Position numbers and translations under genes: made by a program
Assembly (NCBI RefSeq): GCF_900177725.1
Contig: NZ_FXAT01000015.1
Coordinates: 1-64,000, forward strand
Origin: Paraburkholderia susongensis
GTDB taxonomy: Bacteria > Pseudomonadota > Gammaproteobacteria > Burkholderiales > Burkholderiaceae
Direction of reading: 5' to 3'
Length of the DNA: 64,000 bases
Notes under the pieces: model-generated
Told to the model about the DNA's origin: nothing
Seen by the model: only the letters and a program-made list of their open reading frames with translations
The model's database searches: none
Part shown: positions 16,890 through 25,635 of the stretch, piece after piece
Numbering within the stretch: the first letter of the stretch is position 1
How the letters are laid out: each line of letters opens with the position of its first letter

Positions 16890-18680
16890 TCAGCTTGCGA
16901 GCCAGCGCTCGCGAGCGCGCCGCGTGGCGGCCCGCTTGTCATTGACCGCGAGCTTGTAGCGCGCCACCTCGGGGCCGTCGAGCCGGATCTGCGTGACGCG
17001 CAGCTCGTCGCGGCGGAACGCATGGACCTCGACCTTCGCGCCCGGCTGATAGCGCGCGAGCAGAGCGTCGATATTGCCGCCGGTCACGCGCAGGCCGTCG
17101 AACGCGATCAGCACGTCGCCGGCGGAGAGCCCCGCCTTCTGCGCGGCACTGCCCTCGTGCACGGTCGTGAGCATGCAATCTGCGCCGCCGCGCAAACGCA
17201 CGCCGAGCGACGGCTTGCCGTTGCGGTCGGCGTCGGGCGCAAGCGACACGCCGAACGGCGCGAGCAATTCGGCAAGCGGCAGATCGCGCGTGCCGTACAC
17301 GGCCTCGGAAAACAGTTCGCCCAACTGCACGCCGGCCGCTTCCGCGAAAATCGCTTCGATTTCGTTTTCCGCGACGCCGACCGGCTTGCCGCGATAGAAG
17401 TCGCGGCCAAAGCGCTTCCACAAGAGACGCATCACATCGTCGAGCGATTTGCGGTTGCCCGTTTGCGCGCGAATCGCGAGATCGAACGAGAGCGCGACGA
17501 GCGAGCCCTTCGTGTAATAGCTGACGATCGCATTCGGCGCGTTCTCGTCCTGCCGGTAGTACTTGACCCATGAATCGAACGAGCTTTCGGCGACGCTCTG
17601 CTTCAGACGTCCGCTGCCACGCTGCACGCCGCCGACCACCTTGCCGAGCAGGCCGAAATAATCGTCCTGCGAAATCACGCCGCTGCGCACGAGGATCAGG
17701 TCGTCGTAGTACGACGTGAAGCCCTCGAACAGCCACAGCAGCGAGGTGTAGTTTTCGACGCTCAGGTCGTACGGCGCGAACGCGGCCGGCTTGATGCGCT
17801 TCACGTTCCACGTGTGAAAGTATTCGTGGCTGCACAGGCCGAGGTAGGTCCGGTAGCCCTCGCTCATCGCGTCGCGGCCCTGCACCGGCAGATCTGTGCG
17901 ATTGCAGATCAGCGCGGTCGACGCGCGATGCTCGAGACCGCCATAGCCATCGGTGACCGCTTGCGTCATGAACACGTAGCGCTCGACCGGCGCCTTCTTC
18001 GACTTCGGCTCGAACAAGGCGATCTGCGCCTCGCAGATACGCTTGAGGTCCGCGCACAGCCGGTCCATGTCGAGCCCGATCACGCGCCCGCCGATCACGA
18101 CGTCGTGCGGCACGCCGTGCGCCTTGAACGTCGCGAGCGCGAATTCGCCGAGCGTCACAGGATGATCGGTCAGTTCGTCATAGTTCTGCGCGCGGTACTC
18201 GCCGAAGCCGTAGCGCTTCGTGCCGCGCGCTTCCGGCAGCGCGGTCGCGACGCGCCAGTTGCGGTACGCGGCGCCCTGCGGCTTCTGGATATCGACCACG
18301 CACTGCGCTTCCTCATGACCGAGCGGTGAGAGAAACACGCTCGTGCCGTTGAAAAAGCCGGTCGTGTCGTCCAGATGCGCGGCGCGCACTGACAAATCCC
18401 ACGCGTACACCTCGTAGCGCAGCGTCAGCGCACCCTTGACCGGCGCGGCCTGCCATGTGTGCTTGTCGATCTTTTCGACCCGCACCTTGCGGCCCGCCTC
18501 GTTCGTGGCGCGCAGCGTGACGATATTGCGCGCGAACTCGCGCACCATGTAGCTGCCCGGAATCCACACCGGCAGCATGAAACGCTGGCCGGCCGGATCG
18601 GGGTCGGCAACGGTCATGGTGACTTCGAACAGGTGGGCGGCGGGTTGACTGGGAACGATGGTGTAGCGGATCGGCTTCAT
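16890..18680 (-). CDS. M61-family aminopeptidase with PDZ domain
   Basis: 596 residues. An N-terminal M61 beta domain (about 1-180) precedes the catalytic zinc site HEYFH (285-289) followed by E319 in WLFEGFTSYY. A PDZ domain (about 490-565, GLSAGDVLIAFDGLRV) is near the C-terminus. This is the architecture of glycyl aminopeptidases of family M61. No signal peptide is seen, so a cytoplasmic location is likely. Substrates in Burkholderiales are unknown. It is followed on the minus strand by the azoR gene, with about 150 bases between them. Confidence 0.9.
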   Translation of the reverse strand: MKPIRYTIVPSQPAAHLFEVTMTVADPDPAGQRFMLPVWIPGSYMVREFARNIVTLRATNEAGRKVRVEKIDKHTWQAAPVKGALTLRYEVYAWDLSVRAAHLDDTTGFFNGTSVFLSPLGHEEAQCVVDIQKPQGAAYRNWRVATALPEARGTKRYGFGEYRAQNYDELTDHPVTLGEFALATFKAHGVPHDVVIGGRVIGLDMDRLCADLKRICEAQIALFEPKSKKAPVERYVFMTQAVTDGYGGLEHRASTALICNRTDLPVQGRDAMSEGYRTYLGLCSHEYFHTWNVKRIKPAAFAPYDLSVENYTSLLWLFEGFTSYYDDLILVRSGVISQDDYFGLLGKVVGGVQRGSGRLKQSVAESSFDSWVKYYRQDENAPNAIVSYYTKGSLVALSFDLAIRAQTGNRKSLDDVMRLLWKRFGRDFYRGKPVGVAENEIEAIFAEAAGVQLGELFSEAVYGTRDLPLAELLAPFGVSLAPDADRNGKPSLGVRLRGGADCMLTTVHEGSAAQKAGLSAGDVLIAFDGLRVTGGNIDALLARYQPGAKVEVHAFRRDELRVTQIRLDGPEVARYKLAVNDKRAATRRARERWLAS

Positions 18681-18807
18681 CGGCAGCGGCTGGCAGATTG
18701 GGATTGGAAATTGGGAAATTCGCGCGAAGACGGGACGGCTAGGGATGGCGCCCCCTGATGCGAAAGAAGGCGCCTCTCGCGCCTCCTTTCCGATGAATGC
18801 CGCAGGC

Positions 18808-19533
18808 TCAGTGCACCGCGGACAGTTCGCGGTCCAGCCGGTCGGCCGGCACGGCGCCAGGCAGGCGGCGGCCGTCGGCGAGGAACACCGTGGGCGTGCC
18901 GTCGACGTTCATCGCATGGCCGAGCGCGAGGTTCTTGTCGATCGCGGCGGTGTCGCAGGTGGCGGCGGCGGTCGGCGCCTGATGGTCCTGCATCCACGAT
19001 TCCCAGGCCTTCGCGCGGTCCGCCGAGCACCAGATCGACTTCGACTTGGCCGTCGAATCCGGCGAGAGCACCGGGTACAGGAACGTGTAGACCGTCACGT
19101 TGTCGATCGACTTCAGTGTGGTTTCGAGCTGCTTGCAGTACGGGCAGTTCGGGTCGGAGAACACGGCGATCTTGCGCGAGCCGTTGCCGCGCACCACCTT
19201 CACCGCGTTCGCGAACGGCAGGCTCGCGAAATCGATGCGGTTGGTTTCCGCAAGGCGCGCTTCGGTCAGATTCTTGCGGGTCTTCGCGTCGACCAGGTCG
19301 CCGATCATCAGGTACTCGCCCTTCGCGTCGCTATAGACGATCTGCGTGCCGAGGTTCACCTCGTACAGCCCGGCGATCGGCGACTTCGTGACGCTCTTGA
19401 TCGTCACGTCCGAGAGACGCTGTTGCAGCGTGGCCTTGAGGTTGTCGGTAGTCTGGTCGGCCTGGGCCGAGCAGCCGAGCGTGACAGCCGCGATCGCGAA
19501 CGCGGCGGCGGCCATGCGGAAGGTCTTTTTCAT
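18808..19533 (-). CDS. dsbC: thiol:disulfide interchange protein DsbC
   Basis: 241 residues. A signal peptide of about 25 residues ends in AQA; a dimerisation domain (about 27-85) leads into a thioredoxin domain with the C130-P-Y-C133 active site in FSDPNCPYCK, and the cis-proline loop DGTPTVF. It isomerises wrong disulfides in the periplasm and is kept reduced by DsbD. The spacing C-S-A-Q-A in the signal peptide includes a cysteine at 21, but the residues before it fit a lipobox poorly. It lies between the UbiH-family gene and the M61 gene, all on the minus strand. Confidence 0.93.
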   Translation of the reverse strand: MKKTFRMAAAAFAIAAVTLGCSAQADQTTDNLKATLQQRLSDVTIKSVTKSPIAGLYEVNLGTQIVYSDAKGEYLMIGDLVDAKTRKNLTEARLAETNRIDFASLPFANAVKVVRGNGSRKIAVFSDPNCPYCKQLETTLKSIDNVTVYTFLYPVLSPDSTAKSKSIWCSADRAKAWESWMQDHQAPTAAATCDTAAIDKNLALGHAMNVDGTPTVFLADGRRLPGAVPADRLDRELSAVH

Positions 19534-19688
19534 GCTGGAGTCCTGAGTTCAGTCGCGCATCGTGCGCGTTTTTCACGTTCGGGCCGCGTATTTTCGGCCG
19601 CATATCGGGTCGGACCGCAAGGCGGCGATCCGCTCATGATACCTGTCCCGGCCGCCACTTACCGGCCATCAGCTATCCGCGTGACGCC

Positions 19689-20861
19689 TCAGCCGAGCGC
19701 GGCCGACACGAGCCAGCGCTTGATGAACGGTTGCGCGCCGACGAACGCCATGCCCGTATTGCGCACGACCCGCGCGAGCGGACCAGGCACGGAGAAGAGC
19801 TTTTGCAGGCCGTCGGTGGCGATCATCAGCGCGCGGATGTCTTCGCGGCGCGAGCGCTCGTAGCGGCGCAGCAGCACCATGTCGCCGAGATCGCGGAACG
19901 ATTCCTTGCCGGCGACCGTGGCGGCGAGCGCCGCGACGTCGCGCAAGCCAAGGTTCATGCCCTGCCCCGCGAGCGGGTGGATCAGATGCGCGGCGTCGCC
20001 GACCAGCGCGACGCGCGGCGCGACGAGCCGGTCCACGGTCTGCAGCGCGAGCGGGAAGCCTTGCGCGGGCGTCACGCAGTCGAGCGCGCCGAACTGGCCG
20101 CCGCTCACGTGCTCCACTTCGGCGGCGAGCCGCTCGGGGTCGAGCGCAAGCAACTGCTCCGCGTGCTCGGTGCGCGCCGACCAGACCAGTGACACGTGAG
20201 CGTCCGGCATCGGCAGCAGCGCAATGATCTCGCCGTCGCGGAACCACTGGTAGGCGGTTTCGCCGTGCGGCTTCGCGGCCTTGAAATTGGCGACCACGCC
20301 GGTCTGCCTGTAATCGCGCCGCACCATCTTCGAGCCGATCTGCGCGCGCACCCACGAATGCGCGCCGTCCGCGCCGACCACGAGATCGGCCTCGATCACG
20401 TTGCCGTTCGCGAGGCCCACGCTCGCGCTCTCCGCGGTGAAGTCGAGCGCCTGAGCGCGCGAGTCGATCCACGTGAGATTCGGCTGGAAGCGCAGAGCCG
20501 CGTCGAGCGCGCGCTCGATCACCGACGACTCGACGATCCACGCAAGCTGCGGCACCGACGCCTGGAACGCGGAGAAATGCAGCTCGGCGTGGGCGTCGCC
20601 GTAGACGCGCATGTCGTAGACAGGACCCAGCCGCGCCGGGTCGAGCGCCTGCCAGACCCGCAGCCGTTCGAGCAAGGCCTGCGAGCTCGACGACAACGCG
20701 TAGACCCGCGAGTCGAAAGCGGCGCCGGCGGGCAGCGCCGCGCAAGGCTGCGCGAGCAGCGCGACGCGCAGTCCGCCTTGCGTGAGCGCAAGCGCCGCAG
20801 TCTTGCCGACGAGCCCGCCGCCGATCACGGCGGCGTCAAAGGTCTGGTGATGTGCGTTCAT
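19689..20861 (-). CDS. UbiH/UbiF-family FAD-dependent monooxygenase
   Basis: 390 residues. The FAD-binding GGGLVG (14-19) starts a Rossmann fold; VVGADGAHSWVR is the DG motif and GDAAHLIHPLAGQGMNLG is the second FAD motif typical of ubiquinone hydroxylases. It probably hydroxylates the ring of a ubiquinone precursor, but which position (UbiH, UbiF or UbiI type) cannot be told by eye. It is upstream of dsbC on the minus strand with 155 bases between them. Confidence 0.88.
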   Translation of the reverse strand: MNAHHQTFDAAVIGGGLVGKTAALALTQGGLRVALLAQPCAALPAGAAFDSRVYALSSSSQALLERLRVWQALDPARLGPVYDMRVYGDAHAELHFSAFQASVPQLAWIVESSVIERALDAALRFQPNLTWIDSRAQALDFTAESASVGLANGNVIEADLVVGADGAHSWVRAQIGSKMVRRDYRQTGVVANFKAAKPHGETAYQWFRDGEIIALLPMPDAHVSLVWSARTEHAEQLLALDPERLAAEVEHVSGGQFGALDCVTPAQGFPLALQTVDRLVAPRVALVGDAAHLIHPLAGQGMNLGLRDVAALAATVAGKESFRDLGDMVLLRRYERSRREDIRALMIATDGLQKLFSVPGPLARVVRNTGMAFVGAQPFIKRWLVSAALG

Positions 20862-20950
20862 CCGCGCATTATAGCTGCGGGGTTTGCGGGGGACGGATCA
20901 TAGGGGAGCGGCATTTTGGCGCCCGGCCCGGGTGCGGGAACCGCGCCGCG

Positions 20951-21124
20951 CTAGTGCAGCGTGCTCGCCGCCAATGCCGCGTTCGCTTCGCGCATGCGCA
21001 TGAAGTCGGGATCGGCCGACAGGATGCGCCACGCGGCCGCTTCGATCTGTGGCTTGCGATCGCGCTGATCGCCGCGCACCGCGCAGTCGGCGAGACCGGT
21101 TCCGACCCATCCAATGATTCGCAC
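20951..21124 (-). CDS. hypothetical protein with GTG start
   Basis: A 57-codon frame beginning GTG (VRIIGWVGTG) and ending ALAASTLH, about 90 bases upstream of the UbiH-family gene in the same direction. A GGGG purine run lies about 9 bases before the GTG. The protein is mixed in composition and shows no recognisable domain. An in-frame TAA two codons before the GTG limits any extension. It could be a small real protein or chance; neighbouring frames are more arginine-rich and less protein-like. Confidence 0.35.
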   Translation of the reverse strand: MRIIGWVGTGLADCAVRGDQRDRKPQIEAAAWRILSADPDFMRMREANAALAASTLH

Positions 21125-21393
21125 GCTTTACGCCCCGAGGGCAGGCTCTGGCGGCCCTGAGCCGATGATTCCACAGTGGATGTCGAGAAACGCAGCGCGC
21201 CGGTAAGCCGATCCGAACGGGTTACAATTGCGCTTTCCGTGAAAACTCGCACTCGATCGTCGAGCCAACGCCCCGATTGGGTGACTTGTCCGCTCCGCTG
21301 ACTCCGCCGCGCGCCGTCCTGCGCGAAGGCTTTCCGAATCCGCGCACAGCGTCGAGCGCATCACGCAACTTACTGATTCACCGAAGGATTTCC

Positions 21394-22488
21394 ATGAGCC
21401 TCCAATGCGGCATCGTCGGCTTGCCTAACGTCGGCAAGTCCACCCTGTTCAATGCGCTGACCAAGGCGGGCATCGCCGCCGAGAACTATCCGTTCTGCAC
21501 GATCGAGCCGAACGTCGGCGTCGTCGAAGTACCGGACGCGCGCCTGAATGCGCTCGCCGAAATCGTCAAGCCGGAGCGCATCCTGCCGGCCGTGGTCGAA
21601 TTCGTCGACATCGCCGGTCTCGTGGCCGGCGCGAGCAAGGGCGAAGGCCTTGGCAACCAGTTCCTCGCGAACATCCGCGAAACCGACGCGATCACGCACG
21701 TCGTGCGCTGCTTCGAGGACGACAACGTGATTCACGTCGCGAACAAGGTCGATCCGCTGTCGGACATCGAGGTCATCAACACCGAACTCGCGCTCGCCGA
21801 TCTCGCGACCGTCGAAAAGGCGCTCGCGCGCTATTCGAAGGCCGCCAAGTCGGGCAACGACAAGGAAGCGGTCAAGCTCGCCGCGGTGCTGGAAAAGGTC
21901 CGCGCGCAACTCGATCAGGCGAAGCCGGTCCGCGCGCTCGATCTGACCGATGAAGAAAAAGCCACGCTCAAGCCGTTCTGTCTGATTACCGCGAAGCCGA
22001 CCATGTACGTCGCCAACGTGAAGGAAAACGGCTTCGAGAACAACCCGCACCTCGACGCGATCACGAAGTTCGCGGCGGCCGAAGGCGCGCCGGTCGTGGC
22101 CGTGTGCGCGGCGGTGGAAGCGGAAATCGCCGACCTCGACGAAGCCGACATGGAAGTGTTCCTCGCCGACATGGGCATGGAAGAGCCGGGCCTGAACCGC
22201 GTGATCCGCGCGGGCTTCAAGCTGCTCGGCCTGCACACCTACTTCACGGCCGGCGTGAAGGAAGTGCGCGCGTGGACGATTCATATCGGCGACACGGCAC
22301 CGAAGGCGGCCGGCGCGATCCACACCGACTTCGAGCGCGGCTTCATCCGCGCGCAGACCATCAGCTTCGCTGACTTCATCACCTACAAGGGTGAGCAAGG
22401 CGCGAAGGAAGCCGGCAAGATGCGCGCCGAAGGCAAGGAATACGTCGTGCACGATGGCGACGTGATGAACTTCCTGTTTAATGTTTGA
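21394..22488 (+). CDS. ychF: redox-regulated ATPase YchF (OLA1 family)
   Basis: 364 residues. An OBG-type nucleotide-binding domain begins with GLPNVGKS (9-16), switch DIAGLVAGASKGEGLGNQFL follows, and NKVD is retained although YchF enzymes prefer ATP. A coiled-coil insertion lies at about 130-190 and a C-terminal TGS domain (about 280-364) ends with HDGDVMNFLFNV. It binds ribosomes and affects stress responses. The start at 21394 gives the invariant MSLQCGIVGLPNVGK. A TACAAT -10-like element is at 21223-21228. Confidence 0.97.
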   Translation: MSLQCGIVGLPNVGKSTLFNALTKAGIAAENYPFCTIEPNVGVVEVPDARLNALAEIVKPERILPAVVEFVDIAGLVAGASKGEGLGNQFLANIRETDAITHVVRCFEDDNVIHVANKVDPLSDIEVINTELALADLATVEKALARYSKAAKSGNDKEAVKLAAVLEKVRAQLDQAKPVRALDLTDEEKATLKPFCLITAKPTMYVANVKENGFENNPHLDAITKFAAAEGAPVVAVCAAVEAEIADLDEADMEVFLADMGMEEPGLNRVIRAGFKLLGLHTYFTAGVKEVRAWTIHIGDTAPKAAGAIHTDFERGFIRAQTISFADFITYKGEQGAKEAGKMRAEGKEYVVHDGDVMNFLFNV

Positions 22489-22491
22489 TTG

Positions 22492-22528
22492 CGTGGCTTG
22501 CGCTGGCTTCCGGCCAGCGAAAGCCACG
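22492..22528 (+). terminator. strong hairpin after ychF
   Basis: CGTGGCTT-G-CGCTGG (22492-22506) pairs with CCAGCG-A-AAGCCACG (22514-22528), with one G/A mismatch and a seven-base loop, four bases after the ychF stop. There is no T run after it, so it could be a weak terminator or a 3'-end stabilising structure. Confidence 0.5.
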
Positions 22529-22702
22529 CCGCCATGACACGGGATCGAATCCGCGCCTTCTATCGGCCATTGCGAGGCTATCGCGGGTGTCCGGAAACGG
22601 CGCTTTGCTTGCGCCTGATCGCGCTGACCGCAGGGAGCCCCGGCACACCTCCGATAGACGTGTGACTGCGTCGCTATCGCACGCTCGTGCTTCCCTCAAT
22701 TG

Positions 22703-22963
22703 TCAATCATCGGCCGGCGTGACTTTTATATAAGGCTTCAAATCCGGGTTCGACAGCGCGAGCAGATTGAGCGTCGCGCCGCCGAACTTGCGCGCGAATT
22801 CGTCGTCCAGTGCATGGTTGTAATCCGCCACCGGCAACTCAAGGGGAAAGAGACGATCGGTCACAGCCAGCACCTTGCGCACGTCTAGCGTGTACGAAAC
22901 CAGAGCCTGCTTTTCTTCCGACCACATCACAACGACACACCGTTTCTCGGAATGGTTTGCCAT
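22703..22963 (-). CDS. 86-residue unknown protein, candidate immunity partner
   Basis: 86 residues beginning MANHSEKRCVVVMW, mixed alpha/beta and acidic toward the C-terminus, with no signal peptide or membrane segment. Its ATG shares one base with the TGA of the upstream 280-residue gene (TGATG), so translation is almost certainly coupled. No family is recognised. Small acidic proteins encoded directly after a larger secreted or toxic protein are often immunity proteins; that role is inferred only from size, order and coupling. Confidence 0.6.
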   Translation of the reverse strand: MANHSEKRCVVVMWSEEKQALVSYTLDVRKVLAVTDRLFPLELPVADYNHALDDEFARKFGGATLNLLALSNPDLKPYIKVTPADD

Positions 22964-23805
22964 CAATACCCTCTGCACTGTTGATAGTTCTGAAACGCCC
23001 GCTGGGAGCACGCGTCCATGAAGCGCCGACCGCCCATGGCGCTTCTGTACGTAGTGCATTCGTCCATATCGCGCTCATAGTGTTCGAAGCATTCAGCCTC
23101 GTCTGCCTCGCTCACACCGCGCGCGGTCAGGTCCTGCACATCGCCGAACTGAACATCCTCGGTGTACTCGAACGGCTGCGCGTCGCCTAGTGGCGTTGCT
23201 GTACTCGCATTGTTGGCTAGGTCGCTACCATCTGTGCTATCTGCGCTGCTCTCACCGGCCAGCGCACCGGCGACAGCCGGATCGGGCAGACCGCCACCGC
23301 CGCTGCCGCCAAACATGGCCGCGCGTGCGCCGATCAACCGACCTTGCCGGGTGCCCGGATCATACCGGCCCGACAGCGTGAGTTCGCCGTTTGGGAGATA
23401 GACTGCGCTCGCAGGGAGAGTCCTCAACGGCGTGCCGTGGGGTCGCGGAAACAGGTCAGCACGAGGGCCTTTGATGGCAAGCAGGGAGCCCCGGCGCACC
23501 TCGGAGAGAAGCGCACCGATGACCCACCAGCCATCGGTGTCGGGGTTGCGGTCCCGGACACCACGCAGCCACAGCCAGCCACGCTTCTGGATACTCCTGA
23601 CCAGATTCCCGTCCTTCTCCCACCCGCGACGGTTCAACCCGGCAATACCGAGAAATTCCTGCGTATCGGCTTTGGCCTTCTCAAGGTCGGCGGCTTTTCT
23701 CAGGCACGCTTTGTAGTGCTGCTCATCACAGATGACATAGCAGACGCCCAGTGGTCTCTGACAGCGCAGTTCCACGGAGCACATCTCAAATACGGTCAGG
23801 GACAT
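22963..23805 (-). CDS. 280-residue unknown protein with Cys-rich C-terminus, candidate effector
   Basis: Unrecognised at the family level. The N-terminus is cysteine-rich (C9, C15, C22, C26, C34). The middle has a tryptophan-rich segment (KRGWLWLRG), then a Gly/Ala-rich linker (about 160-210), and the C-terminal 50 residues have four spaced cysteines with RAFQNYQQCRGY at the end. That C-terminal pattern resembles tails I associate with type VI secretion and polymorphic-toxin proteins in Burkholderia, but this is a recollection, not a match. No signal peptide is seen. There is an in-frame stop six codons upstream of the ATG. It is less GC-biased than its neighbours and overlaps the 86-residue gene by one base. 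Confidence 0.6.
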   Translation of the reverse strand: MSLTVFEMCSVELRCQRPLGVCYVICDEQHYKACLRKAADLEKAKADTQEFLGIAGLNRRGWEKDGNLVRSIQKRGWLWLRGVRDRNPDTDGWWVIGALLSEVRRGSLLAIKGPRADLFPRPHGTPLRTLPASAVYLPNGELTLSGRYDPGTRQGRLIGARAAMFGGSGGGGLPDPAVAGALAGESSADSTDGSDLANNASTATPLGDAQPFEYTEDVQFGDVQDLTARGVSEADEAECFEHYERDMDECTTYRSAMGGRRFMDACSQRAFQNYQQCRGY

Positions 23806-24238
23806 AGGTGTGTCGACGATCTATCTGAAGCCGCTGCCCGGATCGGCAGCGATCAGAATAAATACCGTGCGACAGGTTGCCCGTACATGGGCGACGGCCC
23901 AAAACGCTGGCAAAGGGCCTCGACGTTCAGGAAAACTGGAACGACGACGGGATCCCGAGCCGGGCGACGTCGCCCCCCCTCCTACCGATAACCATTCGTC
24001 GCCCCGCAGCCCTCGCTCCACCCCGCATCCCAAATGTTTCCGTTTCATGACAGCCGGTGTTAAATTGCGGCTTCCGGCCCCTGCCAGGGCGGTCCGCGCC
24101 GCGCGGCCGCCGACGCCGGAATGTCATCGAACACAAATAGAATCGCGCGATTCGCGTTCGCGCCTTTCCACACAACCAGCTTTCGTGGGATCGGAGTAAG
24201 CGCCCCAGCTAACTCCGATCGACATAGGAGACAAATCG
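23806..24238 (+). other. divergent intergenic region upstream of ugpB
   Basis: These 433 bases between the unknown pair and ugpB contain no supported gene. Two TGTCAT-type half sites of the PhoB box are visible (minus strand 24047-24052 and plus strand 24122-24127), which is suggestive because ugp is a Pho-regulon transporter in E. coli, but neither forms a full tandem box. Confidence 0.35.
24189..24220 (+). promoter_or_regulatory. inverted repeat in the ugpB leader
   Basis: GATCGGAGTAAGC (24189-24201) and GCTAACTCCGATC (24208-24220) form a 13-base arm pair with one mismatch and a six-base loop, ending six bases before the AGGAG ribosome binding site of ugpB. It could be an operator or a leader hairpin controlling translation or protecting the 5' end. 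Confidence 0.55.
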
Positions 24239-25564
24239 ATGAATTGCAAGCCGCTGCTCCGTTCGCTTTCCATGGCCGCCGTATTGAGCGTCGGCCTCAG
24301 CCAGGCGGCCCAGGCCGCGACCGAAATCCAGTTCTGGCATGCAATGGAAGCCGCGTTGGGCGAACGTCTGAACGACATCGCGAACGACTTCAACAAATCG
24401 CAAAGCGACTACAAGATCGTGCCCGTCTTCAAGGGCACCTACGACCAGACCCTCGCCGCCGGCATCGCGGCCTATCGCAGCGGCAACGCGCCGGCCATCC
24501 TGCAGGTCTACGAAGTCGGCACCGCGACGATGATGCAGGCGAAGAAGGCCATCATCCCGGTCACCGAAGTGTTCAAGAACGCCGGCGTGCCGCTCGACCA
24601 GAAGGCCTTCGTGCCGACCATCGCGAGCTACTACAGCGACTCGAAAACCGGCGAACTGATCTCGATGCCGTTCAACAGCTCGACACCGGTGCTGTACTAC
24701 AACAAGGACGCGTTCAAGAAGGCCGGGCTCGACCCGAACCAGCCGCCGAAGACCTGGGCCGAACTGCACGCCGATGCGCAGAAGCTGAAAGCGTCGGGCA
24801 TGTCGTGCGGCTACTCGTCGGGCTGGCAGAGCTGGATTCAGCTCGAGAACTACAGCGCGTGGCATGCGGCGCCGTTCGCGTCGAAGAACAACGGCTTCGA
24901 CGGCCTCGACGCGCAGCTCGAATTCAACAAGCCGCTGCAGGTCGCGCACATCCAGTTCCTGCAGAACATGGCGAAGGACGGCACGTTCACCTATGTCGGC
25001 CGCAAGGACGAGCCGGTGTCGAAGTTCTATAGCGGCGACTGCGGGATCATCACGAACTCGTCGGGCTCGCTCGCGACGATCAAGAAATACGCGAAGTTCA
25101 ACTTCGGCACCGGCATGATGCCGTACGACGAGAGCGTGAAGGGCGCGCCGCAGAATGCGATCATCGGCGGGGCGAGCCTGTGGGTGCTGTCGGGCAAAGA
25201 CCCGGCCGTCTACAAGGGCGTCGCGAAGTTCCTCGCGTATCTGGCCACGGCGCCGGTCGCCGCGAAGTGGCATCAGGACACCGGCTATCTGCCGATCACG
25301 ACCGCCGCGTACGATCTGACGCGCCAGCAGGGCTTCTACGACAAGAACCCCGGCAGCGACACCGCGATCCGCCAGATGCTCAACAAGCCGCCGCTGCCGT
25401 TCACGAAGGGCCTGCGTCTGGGCAACATGCCGCAGATCCGCACCGTGATCGACGAAGAACTCGAGCAGGTGTGGGCGAACAAGAAGACGCCGCAACAGGC
25501 GCTCGACTCGTCCGTCGCGCGCGGCGACGATCTGCTGCGCCGCTTCGAGAAGACCGGTAACTAA
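24239..25564 (+). CDS. ugpB: sn-glycerol-3-phosphate ABC transporter, substrate-binding protein
   Basis: 441 residues. A signal peptide of about 28 residues ends AQAATE. The mature part is a cluster-B periplasmic binding protein with ATEIQFWHAMEAALGE at the N-terminus and FNSSTPVLYYNKDAFKKAGLDPNQPPKTW, both typical of UgpB. It captures glycerol-3-phosphate or glycerophosphodiesters in the periplasm and delivers them to UgpAE. A clear AGGAGA site precedes the ATG. It heads the ugpB-A-E-C operon. Confidence 0.93.
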   Translation: MNCKPLLRSLSMAAVLSVGLSQAAQAATEIQFWHAMEAALGERLNDIANDFNKSQSDYKIVPVFKGTYDQTLAAGIAAYRSGNAPAILQVYEVGTATMMQAKKAIIPVTEVFKNAGVPLDQKAFVPTIASYYSDSKTGELISMPFNSSTPVLYYNKDAFKKAGLDPNQPPKTWAELHADAQKLKASGMSCGYSSGWQSWIQLENYSAWHAAPFASKNNGFDGLDAQLEFNKPLQVAHIQFLQNMAKDGTFTYVGRKDEPVSKFYSGDCGIITNSSGSLATIKKYAKFNFGTGMMPYDESVKGAPQNAIIGGASLWVLSGKDPAVYKGVAKFLAYLATAPVAAKWHQDTGYLPITTAAYDLTRQQGFYDKNPGSDTAIRQMLNKPPLPFTKGLRLGNMPQIRTVIDEELEQVWANKKTPQQALDSSVARGDDLLRRFEKTGN

Positions 25565-25635
25565 GCCTTGCCTGCCGGCGGGTTCCGGCGCTGCCGCGCC
25601 GGAACCCGCCGTTGCAACCCACTCTGGGAATCCCG

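Noticed and set aside
19471..19533. DsbC as a lipoprotein
   Set aside because: A cysteine lies at position 21 of the signal peptide but the preceding residues do not fit a lipobox, and AQA offers a normal cleavage site.
22537..22560. GGATCGAATCCGCG resembling a tRNA T-arm
   Set aside because: No matching acceptor, D or anticodon arms can be built around it, and the T stem does not pair.
24043..24053. PhoB box before ugpB
   Set aside because: Only half sites (TGTCAT type) are present; not enough for a box, so it is mentioned but not called.
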